64,000 nucleotides of DNA from JBBQYA01 sp031412335. GTDB lineage: Bacteria > Bacteroidota > Bacteroidia > Sphingobacteriales > Sphingobacteriaceae. Both the position numbers and the translations under genes were made by a program. Every line of letters begins with the position of its first letter. Within the stretch, counting starts at the first letter, position 1. This document shows positions 54,761 through 63,277 of this stretch, in pieces. The stretch lies in NCBI GenBank assembly GCA_031412335.1, contig JANOCT010000016.1, forward strand, positions 124,001 to 188,000, written 5' to 3'. A model generated the notes under the pieces. It ran no database searches. It was not told the DNA's origin and saw nothing but the letters and a program-made list of their open reading frames with translations.

Positions 54761-55810
54761 TTAGATGATTAGCATAGCATCACCATAGCTATAAAATTTA
54801 TACTTTTCTTTTATCGCAACTTGATAAGCTTCCATAACATAATCAAAACCACCAAAAGCTGCCACCATCATCAATAAAGTGCTTTGTGGAGTATGAAAAT
54901 TGGTAATCATTGAATTAGCAATTGAAAAATCGTATGGAGGAAATATAAATTTACTAGTCCAATCGTTTACCGGTTTTAAAATTCTACCTGCTGATACACT
55001 TGATTCGATTGTTCTCATGGTAGTAGTTCCAACTGCACAAATCCGTTGTTTGTTTTCTATTCCTCTATTCACAATTTTAACTGTTTCATCAGTTATAATA
55101 ATATTTTCAGAATCCATTTTATGTTTCGTCAAATCTTCTACTTCTACGGATCTAAAAGTTCCTAATCCAACATGTAGCGTAACTTCTGCAAATTCAACTC
55201 CTTTTAATTCAAGGCGTTTCATTAATTCGCGACTGAAGTGCATACCTGCAGTTGGCGCTGCTACTGCTCCTTCTTCTTTCGCATAAATAGTTTGATAACG
55301 TTCTTTATCTTCAGCAGTAGCTTTTCTTTTTATGTATTTTGGAAGTGGAGTTTCGCCCAGAATTTCAATTGCTTTTCTGAAATCGGCATCGGAGCCGTCA
55401 AACAAAAACCGGATAGTTCGACCTCTGGAAGTTGTATTGTCAACCACTTCGGCAATTAATAAATCATCATCACCGAAATAAAGTTTATTGCCAACTCTGA
55501 TTTTTCGGGCAGGATCTACTAAAACATCCCACAGCCTCATTTCTTTATTCAATTCGCGAAGAAGAAAAACTTCGATTTGGGCACCAGTTTTTTCTTTATT
55601 CCCATACAATCTGGCTGGAAAAACCTTGGTGTTGTTTAAGATCATTACATCTTTATCATTAAAATAGTCCAGAACATCTTTGAAAATTTTATGCTCTATT
55701 TTTCCACTATCCTTATGCAAAACCATTAACCGCGACTCATCACGATTGGGAGAGGGAGTGCTAGCAATTAAAGATTCTGGTAATGTAAAGGAAAATTGGG
55801 ATAATTTCAT
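54761..55810 (-). CDS. queA: S-adenosylmethionine:tRNA ribosyltransferase-isomerase
   Basis: 349 residues. 'MKLSQFSFTLPESLIA', 'NNTKVFPARLYG', 'AAPTAGMHFS', 'LHVGLGTFRSVEVEDLTKH' and 'NFHTPQSTLLMMVAAF' are the ordered QueA blocks. It adds the epoxycyclopentane group to preQ1-modified tRNA in queuosine synthesis. It is first of the queA-ispD pair. The region upstream (55811-56359) shows no clear promoter. Confidence 0.97.
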   Translation of the reverse strand: MKLSQFSFTLPESLIASTPSPNRDESRLMVLHKDSGKIEHKIFKDVLDYFNDKDVMILNNTKVFPARLYGNKEKTGAQIEVFLLRELNKEMRLWDVLVDPARKIRVGNKLYFGDDDLLIAEVVDNTTSRGRTIRFLFDGSDADFRKAIEILGETPLPKYIKRKATAEDKERYQTIYAKEEGAVAAPTAGMHFSRELMKRLELKGVEFAEVTLHVGLGTFRSVEVEDLTKHKMDSENIIITDETVKIVNRGIENKQRICAVGTTTMRTIESSVSAGRILKPVNDWTSKFIFPPYDFSIANSMITNFHTPQSTLLMMVAAFGGFDYVMEAYQVAIKEKYKFYSYGDAMLII

Positions 55811-56359
55811 GTGTGTAATTAAAATATATAGGTTTTTTTTGAAGGGCGAATTTACAATAATTTAACAATTTTGTACCTTATTAGTTTCCATTTCTTAACA
55901 ATGAGATGATATAGAGATAATTAACATAGATTTTAGTTGAGGAATTTTGTTTTTTTAAAAGTTACAATTTAGATTTCATAAAAAAGGATTTTAATTTTTT
56001 TATTCCCCAATAATAGTATTCGAATTAAAATTCATCAATGAAAAAAATAAATTCAGGGAAATTCTACCTCCATTTACGGGCAATTTTCTAAAAAATCCAC
56101 AAGTTATTGATTTGAAAAACTACATTTTTTTGGAATAATTAAATAAAAAATAAAGAGATAATAATGATAAATTGTTAGAAGTAAAAAAAAATTATTAATC
56201 GCAAATCACTTGATATCATTAAATTACAGTTTAGAGAAATTTGATTTTTATAACAATAAATTTAACCAAAAACCACTTAAAATTACATAGCGTAGGTTTT
56301 TGAGTATACAATTTGAGTATACGGTTTTTAAAATCTTATATAAATTAATAATTAATGAT
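55811..56359. other. AT-rich intergenic region between queA and the ferritin-like genes
   Basis: 549 bases with no gene seen. It should contain the divergent promoters for queA and the ferritin-like pair. The only clear structure is the 11-base tandem repeat at 56299-56322. Confidence 0.5.
56299..56322 (+). repeat. Tandem 11-base direct repeat ahead of the ferritin-like genes
   Basis: TTTGAGTATAC occurs twice, 13 bases apart, each with the palindrome GTATAC. It lies 38-61 bases before the start at 56360, a plausible place for an activator or repressor. Confidence 0.45.
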
Positions 56360-57067
56360 ATGTCAACAAAAAATTTTAATGATGAAGAAATTCTGATTTC
56401 AAAAGCCGGAAGCTTTGATCAGGTTTCGCGACGTAAATTTTTAGGTTACGCCGGAGCAACTTCAGGATTATTGATCTTAGGATCGGCCTGTAAAGATGAT
56501 GATGATCCAACTAATACTAATGATGGTGTAAATTTGGGTAGTGGTGACATCGGAATTCTAAATTATGCCTATGCACTTGAGCAATTAGAAGCTGCTTTTT
56601 ATAAGCAAGTTATTGATTCTCCTTACGCAGGTATAACAACTGCGGAAACAAGTTTGTTAACTGATATTCGTGATCATGAACTAATTCATAGGGAATTTTT
56701 CAAAAATGCCTTAGGCACTTCAGCGATTCAAAACCTTGAAGTAGATTTTTCTACTATTAATTTCTCACAAAGGGATAGCGTTTTAGCTACTGCAAAAGCA
56801 TTTGAAGATTTGGGAGTGTCGGCTTATAACGGAGCTGGAAAATTAATTGTAAGTATTGATTACTTATTGCTTGCTGGTAAAATTGTTTCAGTAGAAGCAC
56901 GACATGCTGCTTACATACGTGATTTAATTTCTAATGGCACATTTGCCGATAGTACCACAGTAGATGCCAATGGTTTAGATCTACAAAGATCTCCAAATGA
57001 AGTTTTAGCAATTGCCGGTACTTATATAAAAACAAAAATCAACGCTAGTAATTTACCAACTCAATAA
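56360..57067 (+). CDS. Exported ferritin-like (Ferritin_2) lipoprotein
   Basis: 235 residues from the ATG at 56360. An earlier TTG at 56300 would add 20 residues before the start-like 'MSTKNF' and is less likely. A twin-Arg style signal 'SRRKFLGYAGATSG' is followed by a lipobox-like 'LILGSAC', so it may be a Tat-exported lipoprotein. The four-helix bundle has 'YALEQLEAAFYKQVI', 'DHELIHREFFKNAL', 'AKAFEDLGVSAYNG' and 'VEARHAAYI', which supply the Glu and ExxH ligands of a di-iron site. The role of this family (Ferritin_2, desiccation-related) is poorly defined. The second gene of the pair follows after 12 bases. Confidence 0.85.
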   Translation: MSTKNFNDEEILISKAGSFDQVSRRKFLGYAGATSGLLILGSACKDDDDPTNTNDGVNLGSGDIGILNYAYALEQLEAAFYKQVIDSPYAGITTAETSLLTDIRDHELIHREFFKNALGTSAIQNLEVDFSTINFSQRDSVLATAKAFEDLGVSAYNGAGKLIVSIDYLLLAGKIVSVEARHAAYIRDLISNGTFADSTTVDANGLDLQRSPNEVLAIAGTYIKTKINASNLPTQ

Positions 57068-57079
57068 TCCGAAATAGTC

Positions 57080-57913
57080 ATGAACATACATAAAATATTA
57101 ACTGATCTCGAAAAATCAGACCCGGAAGTTTACGAAAGATTAGACAGCCGAAGAGGAGCAATGAAAAGTTTTGCTTCATTAGGAAGTAAAATAGCTTTAG
57201 CAGCAGTTCCATTAGCTTTAGGTTCAATGTTTAAAAAAGCTTATGGACAATCAAATACTGATGTTGTAGCTGTTTTAAATTTTGCTTTAACTTTAGAATA
57301 TCTAGAAGCTGGATTTTATGATCAAGCTTTACTTGCAGGAGTAACCTTAATTCCGGGAGGTGCGGCAACTAGTGCCATTACAACGATAAGAAATCACGAG
57401 AGAGCTCATGTCGCATTTTTGAAATCAACAATAACTTCACTAAATGGTGTTCCAGATGCTGAACCAGCTTTTGAATTTACTGCTGGAGGAGCTTTTCCAG
57501 ATGTTTTTGTTAATTATCAAACCTTTTTAGCAGTTGCTCAAACTTTTGAAGATACTGGAGTAAGAGCTTATAAAGGACAAGCAGGAGCTTTAATTAATAG
57601 CAATGATGTTTTAACAGCAGCATTGCAGATACATTCGGTTGAAGCTAGACATGCATCTCATATTCGACAAATGAGAAAAGCATTGAATACTTCTCAAGTT
57701 ATTAAACCTTGGATTACATTAGATCAAACTGGTGGTATTGGATCTGCAGTTCAGGCATCTTACAGTGGTGAATCTCTTACAAAACAATTAACAATTGAAA
57801 CAGTGGGCATAAATGGAAATTCTCAAATCACTTCAACACAAGCTTCAGAATCGTTTGACGAACCATTGACAAAAGCTCAAGTTTTGGCAATTGTAGGTCC
57901 TTTTATTGTTTAA
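57080..57913 (+). CDS. Exported ferritin-like (Ferritin_2) protein, partner of the preceding gene
   Basis: 277 residues. A twin-Arg-like segment 'SRRGAMKSFASLGSKI' and hydrophobic stretch end at 'AYG-QSN', so it is probably exported but not lipidated. The ferritin-like bundle has 'LNFALTLEYLEAGFYDQAL', 'NHERAHVAFLKS', 'AQTFEDTGVRAYKG' and 'VEARHASHIRQM'. It is paralogous to the upstream gene and cotranscribed, with a terminator after it. The C-terminal 70 residues lie beyond the bundle. Iron, oxidative or desiccation stress is suggested by family only. Confidence 0.87.
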   Translation: MNIHKILTDLEKSDPEVYERLDSRRGAMKSFASLGSKIALAAVPLALGSMFKKAYGQSNTDVVAVLNFALTLEYLEAGFYDQALLAGVTLIPGGAATSAITTIRNHERAHVAFLKSTITSLNGVPDAEPAFEFTAGGAFPDVFVNYQTFLAVAQTFEDTGVRAYKGQAGALINSNDVLTAALQIHSVEARHASHIRQMRKALNTSQVIKPWITLDQTGGIGSAVQASYSGESLTKQLTIETVGINGNSQITSTQASESFDEPLTKAQVLAIVGPFIV

Positions 57914-57940
57914 ATAAATTAATAAGTTATTAAAAGTTGA

Positions 57941-57967
57941 ACCCCGGAGGGATCCGGGGTTTTTTTA
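57941..57967 (+). terminator. Terminator of the ferritin-like pair
   Basis: ACCCCGGA pairs with TCCGGGGT around GGGA, followed by seven T's, 28 bases past the stop. Confidence 0.9.
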
Positions 57968-58139
57968 TTTTCTGAATTCATTAAATCAAACATTGCTTTT
58001 CTCTTTGATTTGTATGAGAGCCAGTCAAATGTTAACAGAAATTTCTCGTTAAAGACAAACACTCTGTATTGAAATCCTTTGCACTAAACACTCGATTTGT
58101 CTCAACAAAGGTGGTATATTTTGGATTGAAATTTTATAA

Positions 58140-59162
58140 TTAACGAAGGGTGGAATTTATAGCCTTATTAATCTTTTGAATTAAAGATGGCCCTTCATAG
58201 ATAAAACCGGTGTAAAGTTGAACCAAACTAGCACCAGCATTTATTTTGTCCAAGGCATCCTGCGCCGAATGTATTCCACCGACACCTATTATAGGAAATG
58301 CAGCTTCTGATTTCTGGTGAAGATATCGGATTACTTCTGTGGATTGGCTGCATAATGGTTTACCACTTAAACCTCCCATTTCAGTTTTTATGGAGGATGT
58401 TTCGTGTAGGTTTTCTCTTTTTATAGTGGTGTTAGTTGCTATTACACCGTGTATCTTAGTCAGGTTTACAATTTCAATAATATCATCTAATTGTTCAATG
58501 CTAAGATCGGGAGCTATTTTTAATAATACAGGTCTTGGTTTATTCAATTCGTTGTTCAGCGAAATTATATGCGTTAATAATGCTGTTAATGGCTCTTTAT
58601 CTTGCAAAGCACGCAATCCTGGTGTATTTGGCGAACTTACATTTATCACAAAATAGTCCACATAAGGAGCTAATTTTAAAAAACAGATTTCATAATCTTT
58701 GGCAGCATCCTTATTTTCTGTCCATTTGTTTTTTCCGATATTTCCACCAATCAGAACATCAAATGTTTTGTTTTTCAACCTATTTACTGCGGCATCAACA
58801 CCTTCATTATTAAAACCCATTCGGTTTATTATTGCTTCATCTTTTTTAAGTCGAAACAATCTCGGTTTCTCATTTCCAGGTTGTGGGAGTGGAGTTATGG
58901 TTCCAATTTCGATAAAACCGAAACCAAAATTAGCAAGTTCATCTATCAGCTTTCCATCTTTATCAAATCCAGCAGCTAAGCCTACGCTGTTTTTAAATGT
59001 CAGATCCCAAAGTTTAACTTCTACATCTGTTTGAGTAAAAATTGATTTAATCGCAGTTTTGATACCGGGTATTTTATGAATAAATGAAATAAATGCAAAA
59101 GAAAAGTGATGAACTTTTTCTGCGTCGAACAAGAATAAAATAGATCTGATTAGTTTGTACAT
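58140..59162 (-). CDS. pyrD: Dihydroorotate dehydrogenase (quinone), class 2
   Basis: 340 residues. Class 2 features are the N-terminal membrane-associating helix ('FSFAFISFIHKIPG'), the FMN region 'NSVGLAAGFDKDGK', the catalytic Ser block 'NVSSPNTPGLRALQ', 'VLLKIAPDLS' and 'IIGVGGIHSAQDALDKINAG'. It oxidises dihydroorotate with quinone at the inner membrane in pyrimidine synthesis. It is second gene of the mnmD-pyrD unit (7-base gap). No good terminator follows on this strand. Confidence 0.97.
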   Translation of the reverse strand: MYKLIRSILFLFDAEKVHHFSFAFISFIHKIPGIKTAIKSIFTQTDVEVKLWDLTFKNSVGLAAGFDKDGKLIDELANFGFGFIEIGTITPLPQPGNEKPRLFRLKKDEAIINRMGFNNEGVDAAVNRLKNKTFDVLIGGNIGKNKWTENKDAAKDYEICFLKLAPYVDYFVINVSSPNTPGLRALQDKEPLTALLTHIISLNNELNKPRPVLLKIAPDLSIEQLDDIIEIVNLTKIHGVIATNTTIKRENLHETSSIKTEMGGLSGKPLCSQSTEVIRYLHQKSEAAFPIIGVGGIHSAQDALDKINAGASLVQLYTGFIYEGPSLIQKINKAINSTLR

Positions 59163-59169
59163 AGTTTTC

Positions 59170-59847
59170 TTAATTCAATTTCACAGCTCTTAACATCTGA
59201 CGTTTTCCGGCTGCACCTTTAGGTCGCTCTATTTTGAAGCCCGCTTTTCTAAGTATTTCTTTTGTTTTTCCTGTAATGCTATAACTGATAAAAAAACCAT
59301 TCGGAATAATACAAGATGCAATTTTTGTTATTAAATCAGATTCCCACATTTCTGGTTGGCTTGCTGGAGCAAAAGCATCGAAAAAAACTAAATCTACTGC
59401 TTGATTATAGCTGGTTTCTTGGGCTGTTTGGTTAATCAATTTTAATTGAACCATTGAAATTTCTGTCGCTTTTACGTTGTTTAATAATGTATTTTCCAAA
59501 ATGGTAAATGCAGCTGGAAATTTTTCTTGATAATTTAATTGCTTTAATAAGTCTAAACCTGGAAAGTTGTTTTCTAAACCAATGTATAAGAGATCAATTC
59601 TATTTTCAATACAATATTCTGCTGATCCTAAAAAATTTAATCCAGTACCAAATCCAATTTCTAATATAGAAAGCGATGTTTTTTGCGTTCTATTCAGGTT
59701 TTCAATCAATCCATTAACCACAAAAACATGGTCAGATTCTTGAAAAGCACCATTCATGGAATGGTAAGCTTCTCCAATTCGCTCATCAAAAATTGTATTC
59801 GACCCATCCAAGGTTGGTTTTATCGATAAATTAAAAGGGCTATTCAT
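59170..59847 (-). CDS. mnmD: tRNA (mnm5s2U34)-methyltransferase MnmD
   Basis: 225 residues, matching the stand-alone MnmD (DUF752) form, which equals the N-terminal half of E. coli MnmC. It has the AdoMet-binding 'ILEIGFGTGLNFL', the acidic 'VFFDAFAPASQPEMW', and the end 'KGAAGKRQMLRA'. It adds the last methyl group of mnm5s2U at the tRNA wobble position. It is first of a two-gene unit with pyrD and divergent from the Lon-domain gene, with 77 bases between the starts. Confidence 0.9.
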   Translation of the reverse strand: MNSPFNLSIKPTLDGSNTIFDERIGEAYHSMNGAFQESDHVFVVNGLIENLNRTQKTSLSILEIGFGTGLNFLGSAEYCIENRIDLLYIGLENNFPGLDLLKQLNYQEKFPAAFTILENTLLNNVKATEISMVQLKLINQTAQETSYNQAVDLVFFDAFAPASQPEMWESDLITKIASCIIPNGFFISYSITGKTKEILRKAGFKIERPKGAAGKRQMLRAVKLN

Positions 59848-59901
59848 TTAATCACAATATTAATAAAAATTGAAACTGTCATTTTTATTTAATGTTTAAA
59901 T

Positions 59902-59909
59902 TACTTTTG
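59902..59909 (+). promoter_or_regulatory. Candidate -7 box for the Lon-domain gene
   Basis: TACTTTTG matches TAnnTTTG 15 bases before the start. The nearest TTG upstream is 29 bases away, too far for a normal -33 element. Confidence 0.25.
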
Positions 59910-59924
59910 GGCAATTAATAAACT

Positions 59925-60557
59925 ATGCAATTTCTTCCTGTGTTTCCACTTCAGATTGTTGTTTTTCCTGGCGAGCAACTCAATCTACATATTTTCGAAC
60001 CTCGCTATCGTGAACTCATTGCCGATATAAACTCTTCTGATAAAAAATTTGGAATGCCTGTGGTATTAAACAATGATATTTCAGGCTATGGTACAGAAAT
60101 TCAGCTTCTTTCTATCGAAAAAACTTATTCAACTGGTGAGCTAGACGTTGCATGTTTGGGAATTAAACCCTTTAAAGTTGTTACTTTTTACAAAAATTTG
60201 CCTGACCATTTATATTCTGCAGCAGATGTAAGTTATCCTGATTTTGATTTAGATGCAGATGAAAGTAAAATTGAACAATTAGAAATACTTTATTCTGAAC
60301 TTCAGGAAGTTTTAAAAGCAGAAAAGTTTATCGAAGATTTTTATGGCGATGGCTTATCTTTCAAAATAGGTCATTATGTTGCATTATCACTAGGCCAGAA
60401 GGTTAAACTTCTAGGTATTGAAAAGGAAAACGATCGATTGGATTTCATCATTGACCATGTAGAATCCATTTTACCAATTTTGAAAAACGCTGAAGAAACC
60501 AAAGAAAAAATTAAAAGTAATGGTCATTTCAGAAACTTTGAAGCGTTTAATTTTTAG
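59925..60557 (+). CDS. Lon substrate-binding (LON/PUA-like) domain protein
   Basis: 210 residues. The opening 'LPVFPLQIVVFPGEQLNLHI' and 'FEPRYRELIADI' are the first strands of the Lon N-terminal domain. The rest fits the small LON-only proteins that lack the ATPase and protease parts. These are widespread in bacteria and may bind unfolded or specific proteins; no activity is established. It is followed after 70 bases by valS on the same strand. Confidence 0.87.
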   Translation: MQFLPVFPLQIVVFPGEQLNLHIFEPRYRELIADINSSDKKFGMPVVLNNDISGYGTEIQLLSIEKTYSTGELDVACLGIKPFKVVTFYKNLPDHLYSAADVSYPDFDLDADESKIEQLEILYSELQEVLKAEKFIEDFYGDGLSFKIGHYVALSLGQKVKLLGIEKENDRLDFIIDHVESILPILKNAEETKEKIKSNGHFRNFEAFNF

Positions 60558-60602
60558 TATTTACCTATTTGATTAGTTAGGCCTATCTCTTGGCTAATTT
60601 TA

Positions 60603-60610
60603 TATTTTTG
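60603..60610 (+). promoter_or_regulatory. Candidate -7 box for valS
   Basis: TATTTTTG matches TAnnTTTG 17 bases before the start. A TTTG at 60568-60571 is 31 bases away, further than the normal spacing. Confidence 0.3.
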
Positions 60611-60627
60611 CATTTTTCAACCCAAAC

Positions 60628-63276
60628 ATGAGCATTTCGAAAACATATAGTCCACGCGAAGTGGAAGATAAATGGTACGCCTATTGGCTTGAACAAGATT
60701 TTTTTAGTTCTAAGCCCGACAGCAGAGAGCCATACACGATTGTAATTCCGCCTCCAAACGTTACTGGAGTGTTACATATGGGTCATATGTTGAATAATAC
60801 GATACAAGATGTACTGATCAGGAGGGCAAGAATGATGGGTAAAAATGCTTGTTGGGTGCCAGGTACTGACCATGCTTCTATAGCCACCGAAGCAAAAGTT
60901 GTAGCTTTATTGAAAGAAAAAGGTATAAGTAAAAATGACCTAACCCGTGAAGAATTTTTAAGTTATGCTTTTGATTGGAAAGAAAAATATGGTGGAATAA
61001 TATTAGAGCAGTTAAAAAAATTAGGAGCTTCATGCGATTGGAATCGAACGAGATTTACGATGGAAGATTCCATGTCAAGAGCAGTAATAAAGGTGTTTAT
61101 TGATTTGCATAAAAAAGGTTGGATTTATCGTGGCGTGCGTATGGTAAATTGGGATCCTGCAGGTATGACAGCTATTTCGGATGAGGAAGTTATTAGAAAA
61201 GAGATAAATTCTAAACTTTACTACATAAAATATAGAATTGTTGGCGCTGATTCTCAATCAGAAATTCTTAATCAAGATTATCTTGTAATTGCAACAACCA
61301 GGCCTGAAACTATTATGGCTGATGCTGCTATTTGTGTAAATCCAAATGATGAACGCTACAAGCATTTGAAAGGGAAAAAAGCGATTATTCCATTAATAAA
61401 TCGCGAAATTCCGATTATTGGAGATGATTATGTAACCATGGATTTCGGTACTGGATGTTTAAAAGTAACTCCAGCTCATGATTTAAATGATTATGAATTA
61501 GGCATAAAACATAAACTTCCGGTTATTGATATTTTAAATGATAATGGAACGCTAAACGAAAAAGCAGAAATTCTAATTGGAAAAGATCGATTTGCAGCCA
61601 GAAAGGAAATTGGAGTAATGCTCGAAAATTCTAATTCATTGCAAAAAATAGAAGATTACAAAAGCCAAGTGGGTTTTTCGGAAAGAACAGATGCTGTGAT
61701 CGAACCTAAATTATCCATGCAATGGTTTTTGAAAATGGATAAAATGGCCGCTCCTGCATTGGATTATGTAATGAGTGGTGAGGTAAAACTTATTCCAGAT
61801 AAATTTAAGAATACCTACAAGCATTGGATGGAAAATGTGCACGATTGGTGTATTTCTCGGCAATTATGGTGGGGTCAGCAAATTCCTGCTTGGTATTTAC
61901 CCGATGGTACTTATGCTGTCGCAGAAACCAGAGATGAAGCTTGGCAGATTTTAAAAAATTCTGAAAACAATACGACAAGTTATTCTAAAGAAGATTTAAA
62001 CCAAGATTCTGATGTGGTTGATACTTGGTTTTCGTCTTGGTTATGGCCAATTTCTGTGTTTGATGGTTTTGAAGATCCTGAAAATGAAGATATCAATTAT
62101 TATTATCCGACGAATGATTTGGTTACAGCTCCTGAAATTTTGTTTTTTTGGGTTGCCAGAATGATTATGGCCGGACATGAATATAGAGGAAAAGCACCAT
62201 TCAAAAATGTTTATCTCACTGGAATTGTGCGAGATAAACAAGGGCGCAAAATGTCTAAATCTCTAGGCAATTCACCAGACCCTTTAGATTTAATCACTGA
62301 ATTTGGTGCCGATGGAGTTCGTGTTGGTATGCTTTTGTGTTCATCAGCTGGGAATGATGTTTTGTATGATAATGCGTTTGTAGAGCAAGGACGAAACTTT
62401 TCCAATAAAATATGGAATGCATTCCGATTGCTGAATAGTTGGACTGTTGATAAAAACCTTAGTTCGCAAAATGAACTTGCAGTAAATTGGTTTGAAAGTA
62501 AATTTAATGCAGAACTTGAATTAATTAATCAAAATTTTGATCAATACAGAATTTCAGAAGCAATGATGCTTGCTTATAAATTAGTTTGGGATGATTTCTG
62601 TTCAACGTATTTGGAAATGATAAAACCAGGTTTCGAGGAACCAATTGATGCTTATTCTTACAATAAATCAATCATATTTTTTGATAAAATTTTAAAACTT
62701 TTGCATCCATTTATGCCATTCATAACTGAAGAACTCTGGCATCAAACTGCTGAAAGAAAAGAAAAAGAATGCTGTATTGTTGCCGAATATCCAAAGCCTG
62801 AAGTTATAAATCGACAAACATTAGACTATACAACTTTAGCTTTGAAAGTGATAAGCGAAATCAGAAATATCCGAAATCAAAAACAAATTTCGCCGAAAGA
62901 GAAATTAGCATTAGTAATTCCATCAATCTTACAAAATCAATATTCTTCGTATGTCGAGATGATTAGCAAACTGGCAAATTTATCAGAAGTTAAATTCGGA
63001 AAAAACAAACCAGAAAAATCGATCAGCTTTATGGTTGGTACAGATGAGTTTTACATTCCGATGGAAAACATGCAGATAGATACTGAAGCAGAGAAAGAAC
63101 GAATTTTAAAAGAAATTGAATATTTGAAAGGGTTTTTAAAATCAGTAGATGTAAAGCTAAACAATGAAAAGTTTGTTTCTAATGCTAAGACAGAGGTAAT
63201 TGAAATAGAGCGAAAAAAGAAAGCAGATGCAGAAAGTAAAATAAAACAACTTGAACAGGCAATGGAAATGCTTTAA
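60628..63276 (+). CDS. valS: Valyl-tRNA synthetase
   Basis: 882 residues, standard. The HIGH site is HMGH from residue 50 ('GVLHMGHML'). The editing domain 'ATTRPETIMADAAI' lies near 220. The KMSKS site starts at Lys541 ('GRKMSKSLGNSPDP'), and the anticodon domain 'PFITEELWH' lies near 700. The last 65 residues are the ValS coiled coil, rich in Lys and Glu. It charges tRNA-Val and edits Thr-tRNA-Val. It ends 1 base from the converging DUF218 gene, with no terminator between. Confidence 0.98.
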   Translation: MSISKTYSPREVEDKWYAYWLEQDFFSSKPDSREPYTIVIPPPNVTGVLHMGHMLNNTIQDVLIRRARMMGKNACWVPGTDHASIATEAKVVALLKEKGISKNDLTREEFLSYAFDWKEKYGGIILEQLKKLGASCDWNRTRFTMEDSMSRAVIKVFIDLHKKGWIYRGVRMVNWDPAGMTAISDEEVIRKEINSKLYYIKYRIVGADSQSEILNQDYLVIATTRPETIMADAAICVNPNDERYKHLKGKKAIIPLINREIPIIGDDYVTMDFGTGCLKVTPAHDLNDYELGIKHKLPVIDILNDNGTLNEKAEILIGKDRFAARKEIGVMLENSNSLQKIEDYKSQVGFSERTDAVIEPKLSMQWFLKMDKMAAPALDYVMSGEVKLIPDKFKNTYKHWMENVHDWCISRQLWWGQQIPAWYLPDGTYAVAETRDEAWQILKNSENNTTSYSKEDLNQDSDVVDTWFSSWLWPISVFDGFEDPENEDINYYYPTNDLVTAPEILFFWVARMIMAGHEYRGKAPFKNVYLTGIVRDKQGRKMSKSLGNSPDPLDLITEFGADGVRVGMLLCSSAGNDVLYDNAFVEQGRNFSNKIWNAFRLLNSWTVDKNLSSQNELAVNWFESKFNAELELINQNFDQYRISEAMMLAYKLVWDDFCSTYLEMIKPGFEEPIDAYSYNKSIIFFDKILKLLHPFMPFITEELWHQTAERKEKECCIVAEYPKPEVINRQTLDYTTLALKVISEIRNIRNQKQISPKEKLALVIPSILQNQYSSYVEMISKLANLSEVKFGKNKPEKSISFMVGTDEFYIPMENMQIDTEAEKERILKEIEYLKGFLKSVDVKLNNEKFVSNAKTEVIEIERKKKADAESKIKQLEQAMEML

Positions 63277-63277
63277 T

